Assembly (NCBI GenBank): GCA_021325435.1
Contig: JAJPHE010000147.1
Location: 1 to 35,055 of the forward strand
DNA from: Actinomycetota bacterium
GTDB taxonomy: Bacteria > Actinomycetota > Acidimicrobiia > Acidimicrobiales > JAJPHE01
DNA: 35,055 nucleotides
Direction of reading: 5' to 3'
Both the position numbers and the translations under genes were made by a program. Positions 1 through 8,127 of this stretch are shown here, one piece after another (position 1 is the first letter of the stretch; each line of letters opens with the position of its first letter). Under the pieces are notes generated by a model that ran no database searches, had not been told where the DNA came from, and was given only the letters and a program-made list of their open reading frames with translations.

Positions 1-90
1 ACCCGTTCCCATTCCGAACACGGCAGTTAAGCCCGCCAGCGCCGATGGTACTTGGGGGGAGACTCCCTGGGAGAGTAGGTCGCCGCCGGA
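1..90 (+). rRNA. rrf: 5S ribosomal RNA, 3' part
   Basis: The first 90 bases match the conserved middle and 3' half of bacterial 5S rRNA: the CCCATTCCGAACACGG loop B/C region, then AAGCCCGCCAGCGCCGATGGTA and the closing GGGAGAGTAGGTCGCCGCC strand. The 5' end lies outside the window, so this is the last gene of an rRNA operon read left to right. The mature 3' end should fall at about 88-90, just before an A/T-richer stretch. Identification is by recalled consensus; the exact 3' end is approximate. Confidence 0.93.
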
Positions 91-100
91 ATAATTCTGG

Positions 101-133
101 AATCAGCCCTGGCCAATATGGCCGGGGCTGATT
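101..133 (+). terminator. Hairpin terminator after the 5S rRNA
   Basis: AATCAGCCCTGGCC at 101-114 pairs with GGCCGGGGCTGATT at 120-133 around the 5-base loop AATAT. This is a 14-bp stem with a single G-U wobble. No T-tract follows, as is common for actinobacterial terminators. It sits about 10 bases after the 5S gene and is the likely end of the rRNA operon transcript. Confidence 0.8.
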
Positions 134-153
134 CGCGTCCACCCGCAGGTGGC

Positions 154-166
154 TACCCTTCACCGC
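154..166 (+). promoter_or_regulatory. -10 hexamer for a leaderless TPR gene
   Basis: TACCCT at 154-159 fits TANNNT and ends 7 bases before the ATG at 167. This puts the predicted transcription start at or beside the A of the start codon. No ribosome binding site is visible. The site lies inside the longer version of the reading frame that would begin at GTG 149, which argues against GTG 149 as the start. Confidence 0.55.
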
Positions 167-1903
167 ATGGCCCGAGAACCTGACCCGGACGACGCGCGCC
201 CGGGCTCGGGTGCGGGACGTCCGAAACGCAACCCAGCCCGGGCGGACCGGACCGCACAACCGAGAGGTACCCGGGCGAGAGGTAAAGGGGCTGCCGGACG
301 TCGTTCGGGAGATGCGCCGCGGGGAACGAGACGGAGCGGTGCGGGCCGCCTCGGCGACGCCGCCAGGCAAGGGAGTCGGACGGGCGGGCCGCGGTCGGCC
401 GGGGGCCGGTCGGCGTCCGGTGGCAGTGGCCGAGACAGCGGACGTCGGTATCCATCAGCCCGGGCCGGGGCGGCCTCCGAACGATCCGGCGCGCCAGCAC
501 GACGCACCGGGACATCGCGCAGCGGAGCCCCTACCCGCGGGAGGGCCGCCAGCGGCCGCGCCGAGACCGGGGGGCGCGACCGCACCGGCGTCGCCCGTCG
601 CCCGTCCGACACCGACCCGGCCACTCGAAGCGATGGGCGGCCCCGCCGCACCAGCGGGGCCTCCGGCCGCTCGATGGGGCGACCGCCGACCAGCCGGAGC
701 CAGTCGCGAGCAGACAGCCGGGGCGCCGGATACGGGCGTAGCCCTCGCGCCGGATCAGGCGAGGGCCGGACGGAACCATCCCGTGGCCGCTCCGACAGCT
801 ACGACCGGCCACCGCGCAGCGGGCGAGGCGGGGTCGGCAGAGACAACGACAGCGGTCGGACCCGGGCCGGCAGGCCTAGCCCCCCCGCCCGAGGGTCGGG
901 CCGACCCGACCGAACCAACCGAACCGCTCGCCCGGACCGGACCGACCGCACGGACCGACCCACTCGAGCCAACCGACTCGACCGGCCCGACCGGAGCGAG
1001 ACGGCCCCTCGCGTCCCGGGCCGCCCCGGATGGGGCAGCGTCACCCGCCGTGGGGCTTCGGCTCTCCGACGCGAAGAGGATCCCGCTGCCCGCCCTCGGC
1101 GGCCCGACGACCGCGATCGAGGCAGGCCGGAACCGTGGCAGCCCGAGGTCTGGGTGGAGGACGCCGCGCCCGAGGGTGCAGAACGAGAGCGCGGCGCCCG
1201 CCCGGCGAGAAGGAGCGCAGCCCCGCAGCCGAAGCAGTTCCTTCCGGCGGAACGGCCGCGCGCGCGCAGGCCGGCCAAGGTCCCGGAACCCGTGGTCAAC
1301 GAGCTCGCCGCGGCGACCGGCCCCCGCCGGGCGCCCCGCATCGCCGAGCGGTTGGCCGCCGCCACCCGCGCCTACGAGCGTGACCGCTATCCCGAAGCCC
1401 GCCAGATCCTGAGGGAGCTGGCCGACGAGGCGCCGGCGGCAGCCTCGGTCCGCGAGCTGTACGGGCTCACCCTGTACCGCATGGGGCGCTGGCGCGAGGC
1501 GATAAAGCAGCTCGAGGCCTTCCACCAGCTGACCCGCTCGTACGACCAGCACCCAACGATGGCCGACTGCTACCGAGCCCTCAAGCGTCATCGCGAGGTC
1601 GACCGGCTCTGGCGTGAGCTGGCCGAGGCCTCGCCCTCGGCGGAGCTGGTGACCGAAGGGCGGATCGTGGCCGCCGGGTCGCGGGCCGACCGGGGTGACC
1701 TGGCCGGGGCCATCTCCATGCTGGAGGCGCCAGCCCGCCGGATCACCCGACCCCGCGAGCACCACCTCCGTCTCTGGTACGCCCTCGCCGACCTGTACGA
1801 GCGGGCCGGGGAGATCCCCGCAGCACGCGACGTGTTCGGCCGCATCCTGCGCAACGACCGCAGCTTCTTCGACGCCGCCGAGCGGCTCGCCGCCCTCGGC
1901 TGA
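167..1903 (+). CDS. TPR protein with a long Arg/Gly/Ser-rich disordered arm
   Basis: Predicted 578-residue protein of unknown function. Roughly residues 1-340 are low complexity, dominated by Arg, Gly, Ser, Pro, Asp and Thr, with a run of RPDRT/DRTDR-type repeats encoded around 895-1010. The last 190 residues or so form helical TPR-like units, for example ERDRYPEARQILRELADEAP, LYGLTLYRMGRWREAIKQLE and YALADLYERAGEIPAARDVF. TPR arrays usually bind proteins; a basic disordered arm often binds nucleic acid, so an RNA- or ribosome-linked adaptor is a guess suggested by its place after the rRNA operon. Third-position GC in a hand count is 12 of 19 codons from 482 and 29 of 33 from 1361, so the arm uses unusual codons. 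ATG 167 is chosen because a -10 hexamer ends 7 bases before it; GTG 149 is the alternative. The C-terminal half is secure, the arm less so. Confidence 0.75.
   Translation: MAREPDPDDARPGSGAGRPKRNPARADRTAQPRGTRARGKGAAGRRSGDAPRGTRRSGAGRLGDAARQGSRTGGPRSAGGRSASGGSGRDSGRRYPSARAGAASERSGAPARRTGTSRSGAPTRGRAASGRAETGGRDRTGVARRPSDTDPATRSDGRPRRTSGASGRSMGRPPTSRSQSRADSRGAGYGRSPRAGSGEGRTEPSRGRSDSYDRPPRSGRGGVGRDNDSGRTRAGRPSPPARGSGRPDRTNRTARPDRTDRTDRPTRANRLDRPDRSETAPRVPGRPGWGSVTRRGASALRREEDPAARPRRPDDRDRGRPEPWQPEVWVEDAAPEGAERERGARPARRSAAPQPKQFLPAERPRARRPAKVPEPVVNELAAATGPRRAPRIAERLAAATRAYERDRYPEARQILRELADEAPAAASVRELYGLTLYRMGRWREAIKQLEAFHQLTRSYDQHPTMADCYRALKRHREVDRLWRELAEASPSAELVTEGRIVAAGSRADRGDLAGAISMLEAPARRITRPREHHLRLWYALADLYERAGEIPAARDVFGRILRNDRSFFDAAERLAALG
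895..1010 (+). repeat. Imperfect CCGAC/GGACCGA microsatellite-like tract
   Basis: Imperfect short direct repeats built from CCGA, CCGAC and ACCGACC encode the protein's RPDRTNRT/DRTDRPTR stretch. Such tracts can change length in frame by slippage. Boundaries are approximate. Confidence 0.5.
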
Positions 1904-1916
1904 CAGACCCCCTCTT

Positions 1917-1922
1917 TAGAGT
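1917..1922 (+). promoter_or_regulatory. -10 hexamer upstream of the SSB-like gene
   Basis: TAGAGT at 1917-1922 fits TANNNT. A transcription start near 1929 would give a leader of about 60 bases that contains the strong AGGAGGT ribosome binding site at 1973-1979. No convincing -35 box is seen. Confidence 0.35.
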
Positions 1923-1987
1923 CGGGCCCAGCTTCCCCCGCACTTCCCCCAGCGAAATCCGACGAACCTGGTAGGAGGTGCGCGCCC

Positions 1988-2422
1988 ATGAACGTGGTCG
2001 CCCTGATGGGCCGGCTGAGCCGGCCGCCCGAAGAAACGGTGCTCGATTCGGGCACCCGGCTGATGTCCCTGCAGTTGACCGTGGAGGGGGCGGGGGCACC
2101 GGCCGAGACGGTGCCGATCGTCTGGTTCGACGCGCCGGCGACGGCTCTGGATCTCGACGTCGGCGACGCCGTTGTCGTCGTCGGCCGGGTGAGGAGACGG
2201 TTCTTCCGGGCCGGCGCGACGACTCAGAGCCGGACCGAGGTGGTGGCCGAGTCGGTGACCTCGGCGGCGCGGCCGGTCAAGGTCCGCACGGCCATCACCC
2301 GGGTCATCGAACGCCTCGGCACCGAGCTCGACTCACCGCCGCCGGCCCCGGCCAAGAAGCAGGCGAAATCAGCGTCCGGCGGTCGCGCCCCGGGCCCGGC
2401 CGCCAAGTCGGCCCGAACCTGA
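1988..2422 (+). CDS. Single-stranded DNA-binding protein-like OB-fold protein
   Basis: A 144-residue protein starting MNVVALMGRLSRPPEE, the usual opening of SSB/PriB-type OB folds, followed by beta-rich segments (TRLMSLQLTVEG, ETVPIVWFDAPA, GDAVVVVGRVRRRFF) and a basic Lys/Ala/Pro tail from about residue 110. The tail lacks the acidic DDDIPF-like tip of the main bacterial SSB, so this looks like a second, divergent SSB paralogue that would bind single-stranded DNA or RNA. AGGAGGT at 1973-1979, 8 bases before ATG 1988, fixes the start. It stands as its own unit between the TPR gene and the aldolase gene. Confidence 0.75.
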   Translation: MNVVALMGRLSRPPEETVLDSGTRLMSLQLTVEGAGAPAETVPIVWFDAPATALDLDVGDAVVVVGRVRRRFFRAGATTQSRTEVVAESVTSAARPVKVRTAITRVIERLGTELDSPPPAPAKKQAKSASGGRAPGPAAKSART

Positions 2423-2473
2423 CCGACAGAGCAGCCTCTGGGCCCGTCGGCGTCTGCGAGAAGGGCCCGGGGG

Positions 2474-2479
2474 TAGGCT
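2474..2479 (+). promoter_or_regulatory. -10 hexamer upstream of the aldolase gene
   Basis: TAGGCT at 2474-2479 matches the -10 motif seen at several other heads of transcription units in this window. It would give a leader of about 60 bases with GAGGAG at 2533-2538 placed 7 bases before GTG 2546. No clear -35 box. Confidence 0.35.
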
Positions 2480-2545
2480 CTGAGGGTCGGCGCGGCCGCT
2501 TCGCACGCCCGCCATCCGAACCCCATCGGAGCGAGGAGCGAGACA

Positions 2546-3598
2546 GTGGTGGACATTCAGAAGTACCTCGGGGAGGACGCCGAGGCCCTGCTCGAATACA
2601 AGGCCACGGCCGTGCCGGCGGGGGATCTGGTGCTGCCTGGCCCCGATTTCGTCGACCGGGTTCTAACCGAGACGGACCGCCCGATCGCAGTGCTGCGCAA
2701 CCTCCAGCAGGTCCTCAACACCGGCCGGCTGGCCGGCACCGGCTACCTGTCGATCCTGCCCGTCGACCAGGGCATCGAGCATTCCGGGGCGGCCAGCTTC
2801 GCCAAGAACCCCGCCTACTTCGACCCCAAGAACCTGTGCGAGCTGGCCATCGAGGGGGGGTGCAACGCCATCGCCACCACCTTCGGGGTCCTGGGCATGG
2901 TCGCCCGCCGCTACGCCCACCGCATCCCGTTCATCGTCAAGATCAACCACAACGAGTTCCTCAGCTACCCCAACGCCTACGACCAGGTGATGTTCGGCAG
3001 CGTCAAGCAGGCCCTCGACCTGGGGGCCGTCGGGGTCGGGGCCACCATCTACTTCGGGTCGGAGGAGAGCCGGCGCCAGATCCAGGAGGTCAGCGAGGCG
3101 TTCGAGGAGGCCCACGAGTACGGGATGTTCACCGTCCTGTGGTGCTACCTCCGCAATCCCGCCTTCAAGGTGGACGGCACCAACTACGAGGTGTCAGCCG
3201 ACCTGACCGGCCAGGCCAACCACCTGGGGGTCACCCTCCACGCCGACATCATCAAGCAGAAGCAGCCGGAGAACAACGGGGGCTTCAACGCCGTCAAGTT
3301 CGGCAAGACCGACCCGCTCGTCTACAGCGAGCTGACGACCGACAACCCGATCGACCTCACCCGGTGGCAGGTCGTGAACTGCTACATGGGCCGGGTGCCG
3401 CTCATCAACTCGGGCGGGGAGTCCAAGGGCTCGGGCGACCTGGGCCAGGCGGTCCGCACCGCCGTCATCAACAAGCGAGCCGGCGGCGCCGGCCTCATCG
3501 TGGGGCGCAAGGCGTTCCAGCGCCCGCTGGACGAGGGGGTCTCCCTTCTCAACGCCGTCCAGGACGTCTACATCGACCCCGAAGTCAGCGTCGCCTGA
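2546..3598 (+). CDS. fbaB: Class I fructose-bisphosphate aldolase, FbaB/DhnA type
   Basis: A 350-residue cytosolic enzyme that reversibly cleaves fructose 1,6-bisphosphate into dihydroxyacetone phosphate and glyceraldehyde 3-phosphate. Residues 47-60 read [14 protein letters not shown], and the second half closely follows E. coli FbaB as I recall it ([46 protein letters not shown]). Lys237 in ADIIKQK is the expected Schiff-base lysine, which marks the metal-independent class I mechanism. GTG 2546 is supported by GAGGAG 7 bases upstream; the next codon is also GTG. The enzyme sits just upstream of korAB, but a gap of about 275 bases and a separate predicted promoter suggest independent transcription. 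Family assignment is firm; the glycolytic versus gluconeogenic direction is not visible. Confidence 0.96.
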   Translation: MVDIQKYLGEDAEALLEYKATAVPAGDLVLPGPDFVDRVLTETDRPIAVLRNLQQVLNTGRLAGTGYLSILPVDQGIEHSGAASFAKNPAYFDPKNLCELAIEGGCNAIATTFGVLGMVARRYAHRIPFIVKINHNEFLSYPNAYDQVMFGSVKQALDLGAVGVGATIYFGSEESRRQIQEVSEAFEEAHEYGMFTVLWCYLRNPAFKVDGTNYEVSADLTGQANHLGVTLHADIIKQKQPENNGGFNAVKFGKTDPLVYSELTTDNPIDLTRWQVVNCYMGRVPLINSGGESKGSGDLGQAVRTAVINKRAGGAGLIVGRKAFQRPLDEGVSLLNAVQDVYIDPEVSVA

Positions 3599-3802
3599 GA
3601 TCCCAGAAGCAGCCGGCGCCGGCACAGGGCCGGGCCGCTCCTTCCAGGCTCTGCCGATCCGGCCGGCGCCCGAGGGCCTGGTCGGCGCCCAAGGGACTGC
3701 CACCAGCCCCGGAAACCGGCGGTGCGCCCGGTCCGATCCATCCCGCCTCGACCCAAACGCGGCCAGAAGCAGAGCCTGAACCTGTTGTCAAGGGTCGGGC
3801 GG

Positions 3803-3808
3803 TAGACT
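3803..3808 (+). promoter_or_regulatory. Possible promoter of korAB
   Basis: TAGACT at 3803-3808 fits the -10 motif. TTGTCA at 3785-3790 resembles a -35 box, but the 12-base spacer is too short for a standard sigma-70 promoter, so only the -10 is proposed. Nothing else recognisable lies in the 275-base gap between fbaB and korA. Confidence 0.3.
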
Positions 3809-3873
3809 GAGCTTCAGTTGCAGGGCTCGATCCGTTCCGGCGACGAGACCCACCGACTGAACCACGGCTGGCA

Positions 3874-5781
3874 ATGGCGCCGGCCACCGCCCACAACGGG
3901 GGAACGTTGACCGACACCGCGGCAGGCGCACGTCAGGCCCAGGAGCTCGACCGCGTCGTCATCCGCTTCGCCGGGGACTCCGGCGACGGCATGCAGCTGA
4001 CCGGGGACCGCTTCACCAGCGTGAGCGCCCTGTTTGGCAACGACCTGTCCACTCTTCCCGACTTCCCGGCCGAGATCCGGGCCCCGGCGGGCACCATGGC
4101 CGGGGTCTCGGCCTTCCAGGTCCACATCTCGGACCACGACATCCTCACCCCGGGGGACGCCCCGAACGTGCTGGTGGCCATGAACCCGGCCGCCCTGCGA
4201 GCGAACGTGGGAGACCTCCCGACCGGCGGCATCCTGATCCTCAACATCGACGCCTTCGACGAGCGGGCCCTGACCAAGGCCGGCTACAGCTCGAACCCCC
4301 TCGAGGACGGCTCGCTGTCGGGCTTCACCGTCTACGAGGTGCCGATGACCACCTTGACCCTCGAAGCGGCCAAGGACACCGGCGCCAAGCCCCGCGACGC
4401 CGAGCGCAGCAAGAACTTCTTCGCCCTGGGGCTGGTGACCTGGCTCTACCACCGCCCTGTCGACCCGACCCTCCAGTGGATCCGCGACCGGTTCGGCAAG
4501 AGCCCGATCGTCGCCGAGGCCAACACCCTCGCCTTCAAGGCCGGCTACAACTTCGGCGAGACGGCCGAGCTGTTCCAGTCCAGCTACCAGGTTCGCCCGG
4601 CCCACCTCCCGCCCGGGACCTACACCAACGTGAGCGGCAACACCGCCCTGGCCTGGGGGCTGGTGGCGGCGGGCACCCTGTCGAAGCTGCCGGTGTTCCT
4701 CGGCTCCTACCCCATCACCCCCGCCTCGGACATCCTCCACGAGCTGTCCAAGCACAAGAACTTCGGGGTGCGCACCCTGCAGGCCGAAGACGAGATCGCC
4801 GGTGTCGGTGCCGCCCTGGGCGCGGCGTTCGGAGGTCACCTGGCCGTCACCACGACCAGCGGGCCTGGAGTGGACCTCAAGGCCGAGACGATCGGTCTGG
4901 CCGTCAGCCTCGAGCTGCCGCTGATCCTCGTCGACATCCAGCGCGGGGGCCCGTCGACCGGCCTGCCCACCAAGACCGAGCAGGCCGACCTGCTGCAGGC
5001 CATGTTCGGCCGCCACGGGGAGTGCCCGGTGCCGATCGTGGCGGCCCAGACGCCGTCGCACTGCTTCTTCGCCGCCATCGAGGCGGCCCGCATCGCCCTC
5101 AAGTACCGCACGCCGGTGATCCTGCTGTCGGACGGCTACCTCGCCAACTCGGCCGAGCCGTGGCGGCTGCCGGACGTGAACAGCCTCCCGGACATCTCCG
5201 TGCCTTTCGCCACCGAGCCGAACAGCACGGACGAGGACGGCACCCCCCGGTTCTGGCCCTACCTGCGCGACGAGGAGACCCTGGCCCGACCATGGGCCAT
5301 CCCGGGCACGCCGGGCCTCGAGCACCGCATCGGCGGCCTCGAGAAGGCCGACGGCACCGGCAACGTCTCCTACGACCCCCAGAACCACGAGCGGATGGTC
5401 CACCTGCGGGCGGCCAAGATCGCCGGCATCGTCAAGGACATCCCGCCCGTCGAGGTCGACGGCGAGGAGGGGGCCGACGTGCTCGTCCTCGGCTGGGGGT
5501 CGACCTTCGGCGCCATCAGCGCCGCCGTGCGCCGCATCCGGGCCCGCGGCAAGAAGGTGGCTCACGCCCACCTCGTGCATCTCAACCCGTTCCCGGCCAA
5601 TCTCGGCGAGGTGCTCGGCAGCTACCGCAAGGTGATCGTGCCGGAGATGAACCTCGGCCAGCTGTCGAAGATGATTCGCGCCGAGTTCCTCGTCGACGCC
5701 CGGTCAGTGAGCAAGGTGCAGGGCCAACCCTTCCGGGCGGGGGAGCTGGAGGCCGCGATCTTGGAGGATCTCGATGTCTGA
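3874..5781 (+). CDS. korA: 2-oxoglutarate:ferredoxin oxidoreductase, fused gamma-alpha subunit
   Basis: A 635-residue KorA that pairs with KorB to decarboxylate 2-oxoglutarate to succinyl-CoA and reduce ferredoxin, bypassing the NAD-linked dehydrogenase of the TCA cycle. The N-terminal gamma domain (about residues 25-200) carries GDSGDGMQLTGDRF and FPAEIRAPAGT. The alpha domain follows with the TPP-contacting QAEDEIAGVGAALGAAFGG and the TSGPG, RGGPSTGLPTKTEQADL and LSDGYL blocks typical of KorA. Start is uncertain: ATG 3874 has no clear ribosome binding site, and TTG 3907 lies 3 bases after a GGGGGA run and would give a more standard length. The end overlaps korB by 8 bases, implying translational coupling. 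The 2-oxoacid preference is inferred from family resemblance. Confidence 0.95.
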   Translation: MAPATAHNGGTLTDTAAGARQAQELDRVVIRFAGDSGDGMQLTGDRFTSVSALFGNDLSTLPDFPAEIRAPAGTMAGVSAFQVHISDHDILTPGDAPNVLVAMNPAALRANVGDLPTGGILILNIDAFDERALTKAGYSSNPLEDGSLSGFTVYEVPMTTLTLEAAKDTGAKPRDAERSKNFFALGLVTWLYHRPVDPTLQWIRDRFGKSPIVAEANTLAFKAGYNFGETAELFQSSYQVRPAHLPPGTYTNVSGNTALAWGLVAAGTLSKLPVFLGSYPITPASDILHELSKHKNFGVRTLQAEDEIAGVGAALGAAFGGHLAVTTTSGPGVDLKAETIGLAVSLELPLILVDIQRGGPSTGLPTKTEQADLLQAMFGRHGECPVPIVAAQTPSHCFFAAIEAARIALKYRTPVILLSDGYLANSAEPWRLPDVNSLPDISVPFATEPNSTDEDGTPRFWPYLRDEETLARPWAIPGTPGLEHRIGGLEKADGTGNVSYDPQNHERMVHLRAAKIAGIVKDIPPVEVDGEEGADVLVLGWGSTFGAISAAVRRIRARGKKVAHAHLVHLNPFPANLGEVLGSYRKVIVPEMNLGQLSKMIRAEFLVDARSVSKVQGQPFRAGELEAAILEDLDV

Positions 5782-6841
5782 CACCGCCGCGCCGGCGACG
5801 ACCAAGAAGGACTGGACCAGCGACCAGGAGGTCCGCTGGTGCCCGGGGTGTGGGGACTATTCGATCCTGACCGCCGTCCAGATGCTCATGCCCGAGCTGG
5901 GGGTGAAGCGCGAGTCCACGGTGTTCGTGTCGGGCATCGGCTGCTCGAGCCGTTTCCCGTACTACATGAACACCTACGGCATGCACTCGATCCACGGGCG
6001 GGCGCCGGCCATCGCCAGCGGCCTCGCCGTCGCCCGACCGGATCTGGACGTGTGGGTGATAACCGGCGACGGTGACTCGTTGTCCATTGGCGGCAACCAC
6101 CTGATCCACGCCCTGCGGCGCAACGTCAACCTGAACATCATCTTGTTCAACAACCAGATCTACGGGTTGACCAAGGGGCAGTACTCACCCACCAGCGAGG
6201 TGGGCAAGATCACCAAGTCGACGCCGTTCGGGTCGCTCGACCGGCCGTTCAACCCCATCAGCCTGGCCATCGGGGCCGAGGCGACGTTCGTGGCCCGCAC
6301 CCACGACATGGACCGCAAGCACATGATGGCGACGTTCCGCCGGGCGTGGGAGCACAAGGGCGCCGCCTTCGTCGAGGTGTACCAGAACTGCAACGTCTTC
6401 AACGACGGCGCCTTCGAGAAGATCCTGGCCAAGGACGCCCGACCGACGAACCTGATCCCGCTCGAGCACGGCCAGCCCATCCGGTTCGGCCCGGAGGGGG
6501 AGAAGGGGCTGACCCGCGGCCCGGACGGCGAGCTACGCGTGGCGGACGTTGCCGACGTCGGCGAGGACGCCCTCGTGGTTCACGACGAGAAGCGCCAGGA
6601 CCCGAGTCTCGCCTTCGCCCTGTCGCGGGTGGCCACCGGTCCTTACGAGCCCACTCCCATCGGGGTGTTCCGGGCCATCGACGCCCCCGACTACGGCTCG
6701 GCCGTGCAGCGCCAGCTGCTCGACGCCCAGGAGAAGAAGGGCCCGGGGGACCTGGAGTCGCTGCTCACTTCGGCCTCCACCTGGACGGTCAGCGGCAACG
6801 GGACCAACGGCGCCGGCGGCCCGTCCGACTCCATCGACTAG
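5774..6841 (+). CDS. korB: 2-oxoglutarate:ferredoxin oxidoreductase, beta subunit
   Basis: A 355-residue TPP-binding subunit of the KorAB enzyme. CPGCG at residues 23-27 and GCSSR at 56-60 are hallmark cysteine motifs of the beta subunit. The TPP/Mg motif runs from GDGD at 98-101 to NN at 126-127. No extra ferredoxin domain is present, as expected for two-subunit aerobic actinobacterial KORs. About 50 C-terminal residues (from PGDLESLL) are Ser/Gly/Asn-rich and probably flexible. It begins inside the end of korA (8-base overlap) and is the last gene of this unit; a convergent DUF1015 gene ends 24 bases later. Confidence 0.95.
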   Translation: MSDTAAPATTKKDWTSDQEVRWCPGCGDYSILTAVQMLMPELGVKRESTVFVSGIGCSSRFPYYMNTYGMHSIHGRAPAIASGLAVARPDLDVWVITGDGDSLSIGGNHLIHALRRNVNLNIILFNNQIYGLTKGQYSPTSEVGKITKSTPFGSLDRPFNPISLAIGAEATFVARTHDMDRKHMMATFRRAWEHKGAAFVEVYQNCNVFNDGAFEKILAKDARPTNLIPLEHGQPIRFGPEGEKGLTRGPDGELRVADVADVGEDALVVHDEKRQDPSLAFALSRVATGPYEPTPIGVFRAIDAPDYGSAVQRQLLDAQEKKGPGDLESLLTSASTWTVSGNGTNGAGGPSDSID

Positions 6842-6865
6842 GACCGGCCAGCTCGCAGACGGCTC

Positions 6866-8068
6866 TCAGTCGGTGACGGGCCGGAACACCAGTCCCGTCC
6901 GGGGCTTCGGGTAGAAGAACGTGGTCTTCGGCGGCATCCGCAGGCGCCGGCGGGCGACGGACGCGATGGTCTCGACGGTGGCCGGCCGCAGCAGGACGGC
7001 GGCTTGGGCCTCGCCCTTGTCGACAGCGGCGGTGACGTGCTCCACGCCGTGCTGGTAGGTCACCTCGGGATGGGGCAGCGACGCCAGGGCGACGTCCAAC
7101 CGGGCTGAGTCGAGGTCGTGCTCGGCGCCCGCCTCCGTCTCGGGCCGGGGCCGCATGAGCCAGGAGCCGGTCGGGGTGACGAGGCCGAGGGAGCCGGCCT
7201 TTTCCATCTTCACCAGGAACGAAGGATCGACCGGGCCGGCCTCCGACACCTCAAAGTGAGCCCCGAACGCTGACGGCAGGTCGAGGCCGTCGGGCAGTCC
7301 GCTGATTAGCCGGTGGATGGCCCGCACCGACAGCTGGGTGTCGGTGAGCTCGACCACGTAGGCCATGATCAGGTCGTAGTCGCCGGGGGCGCCGCCGGTC
7401 TCGGCCCGTCGCTCCTCGCGATAGGCGAGGCCCGTCTCGTAGCGGTGGTGCCCGTCGGCCAACACGACCGGCGCCGAGGCGACCGCCCGTCGCACGGCGT
7501 CAACCGCCGCCGGATCAGTGAGCAGCCACAGCTCGTGCACTACCCCCTCGTCGTCACGACAGCTGCCTCGGGCGCTGTCCGGGGCCGGCTCGATCAACTG
7601 CGACAGACCGTCAGCCATCGACAGCCCCCACACGGGCGAGAGGTTGGCCCGGGTGGCGCGCTGCAGGTCGAGCCGCTCGCTCTTCGGCTTGGGCATGGTG
7701 CGCTCGTGGGGCAGGACGTCCCCCTCGCCGGGGGTCGCCAGCTCCAGCGCCCCGATGACGCCGGTCGTCGACCGCCGGCGTCCGGCCTCGTCGTCGAAGG
7801 TCATCCGGCAGATGTAGAAGGCCGGCACCGGTTCGGCCTGCAGGATCCCCTCGTCCTTCCAAGCGGCCATGAGGTGGGCGGCCTGGGCGAACCGGTCGCG
7901 GTCTGGTTCGTCGGCCGGGAGCTCGACGAGGACGGAGTTGTAGGCGCTGCGGGCGGCCAAGGCGGCGCGCTCCTCCGGGCCGATCACGTCGTAGGGGGGA
8001 GCGGCCACCGAATCGAGGTCGATCGACGGGGCGTAGCGGAGACCGCGAAAGGGCTCGAAGCGGGGCAC
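6866..8068 (-). CDS. DUF1015 family protein (COG4198)
   Basis: A 400-residue conserved bacterial protein of uncertain biochemical role. Family marks are visible in order: RGLRYAPSIDLDSVAAPPYDVI (residues 8-29), LPHERTMPKPKSERLDL (119-135), ANLSPVWGL (141-149) and VLADGHHRYET (202-212). The HER and DGHHRYE motifs look like an active site, but I know of no settled reaction for this type. GTG 8068 is the start; upstream on this strand is TAGAGA ending 6 bases before it, an imperfect version of the leaderless -10 seen elsewhere. It is divergent from the HAD phosphatase gene with only 59 bases between them and convergent with korB. Confidence 0.88.
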   Translation of the reverse strand: MPRFEPFRGLRYAPSIDLDSVAAPPYDVIGPEERAALAARSAYNSVLVELPADEPDRDRFAQAAHLMAAWKDEGILQAEPVPAFYICRMTFDDEAGRRRSTTGVIGALELATPGEGDVLPHERTMPKPKSERLDLQRATRANLSPVWGLSMADGLSQLIEPAPDSARGSCRDDEGVVHELWLLTDPAAVDAVRRAVASAPVVLADGHHRYETGLAYREERRAETGGAPGDYDLIMAYVVELTDTQLSVRAIHRLISGLPDGLDLPSAFGAHFEVSEAGPVDPSFLVKMEKAGSLGLVTPTGSWLMRPRPETEAGAEHDLDSARLDVALASLPHPEVTYQHGVEHVTAAVDKGEAQAAVLLRPATVETIASVARRRLRMPPKTTFFYPKPRTGLVFRPVTD

Positions 8069-8127
8069 CCACCATCTCTAGCACCCATCCGGCCCGGCCG
8101 AGCCCCGGCGCCTGCAAGCATGGGCCG

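Noticed and set aside
210-1412. Alternative plus-strand frame across the Arg-rich arm
   Set aside because: It is open but not continuous with the TPR domain and has no promoter or RBS at its start. Its openness is explained by few A/T bases in this region.
755-1765. 336-residue minus-strand frame opposite the Arg-rich arm
   Set aside because: No family motifs; the low-complexity content is the mirror of the plus-strand repeats. The TPR domain on the plus strand and the promoter at 154 fit better.
2427-2440. Small hairpin CAGAG-CAGC-CTCTG after the SSB-like gene as terminator
   Set aside because: Only a 5-bp stem and no T-tract; too weak to call.
3785-3790. TTGTCA as a -35 box for korA
   Set aside because: The spacer to TAGACT is only 12 bases; too short for a standard promoter, so only the -10 is kept as a weak candidate.
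3814-5580. 588-residue open frame on the minus strand opposite korA
   Set aside because: High-GC antisense shadow. It is Val/Gly/Asp/His-rich without family motifs, and the plus strand encodes a clear KorA.
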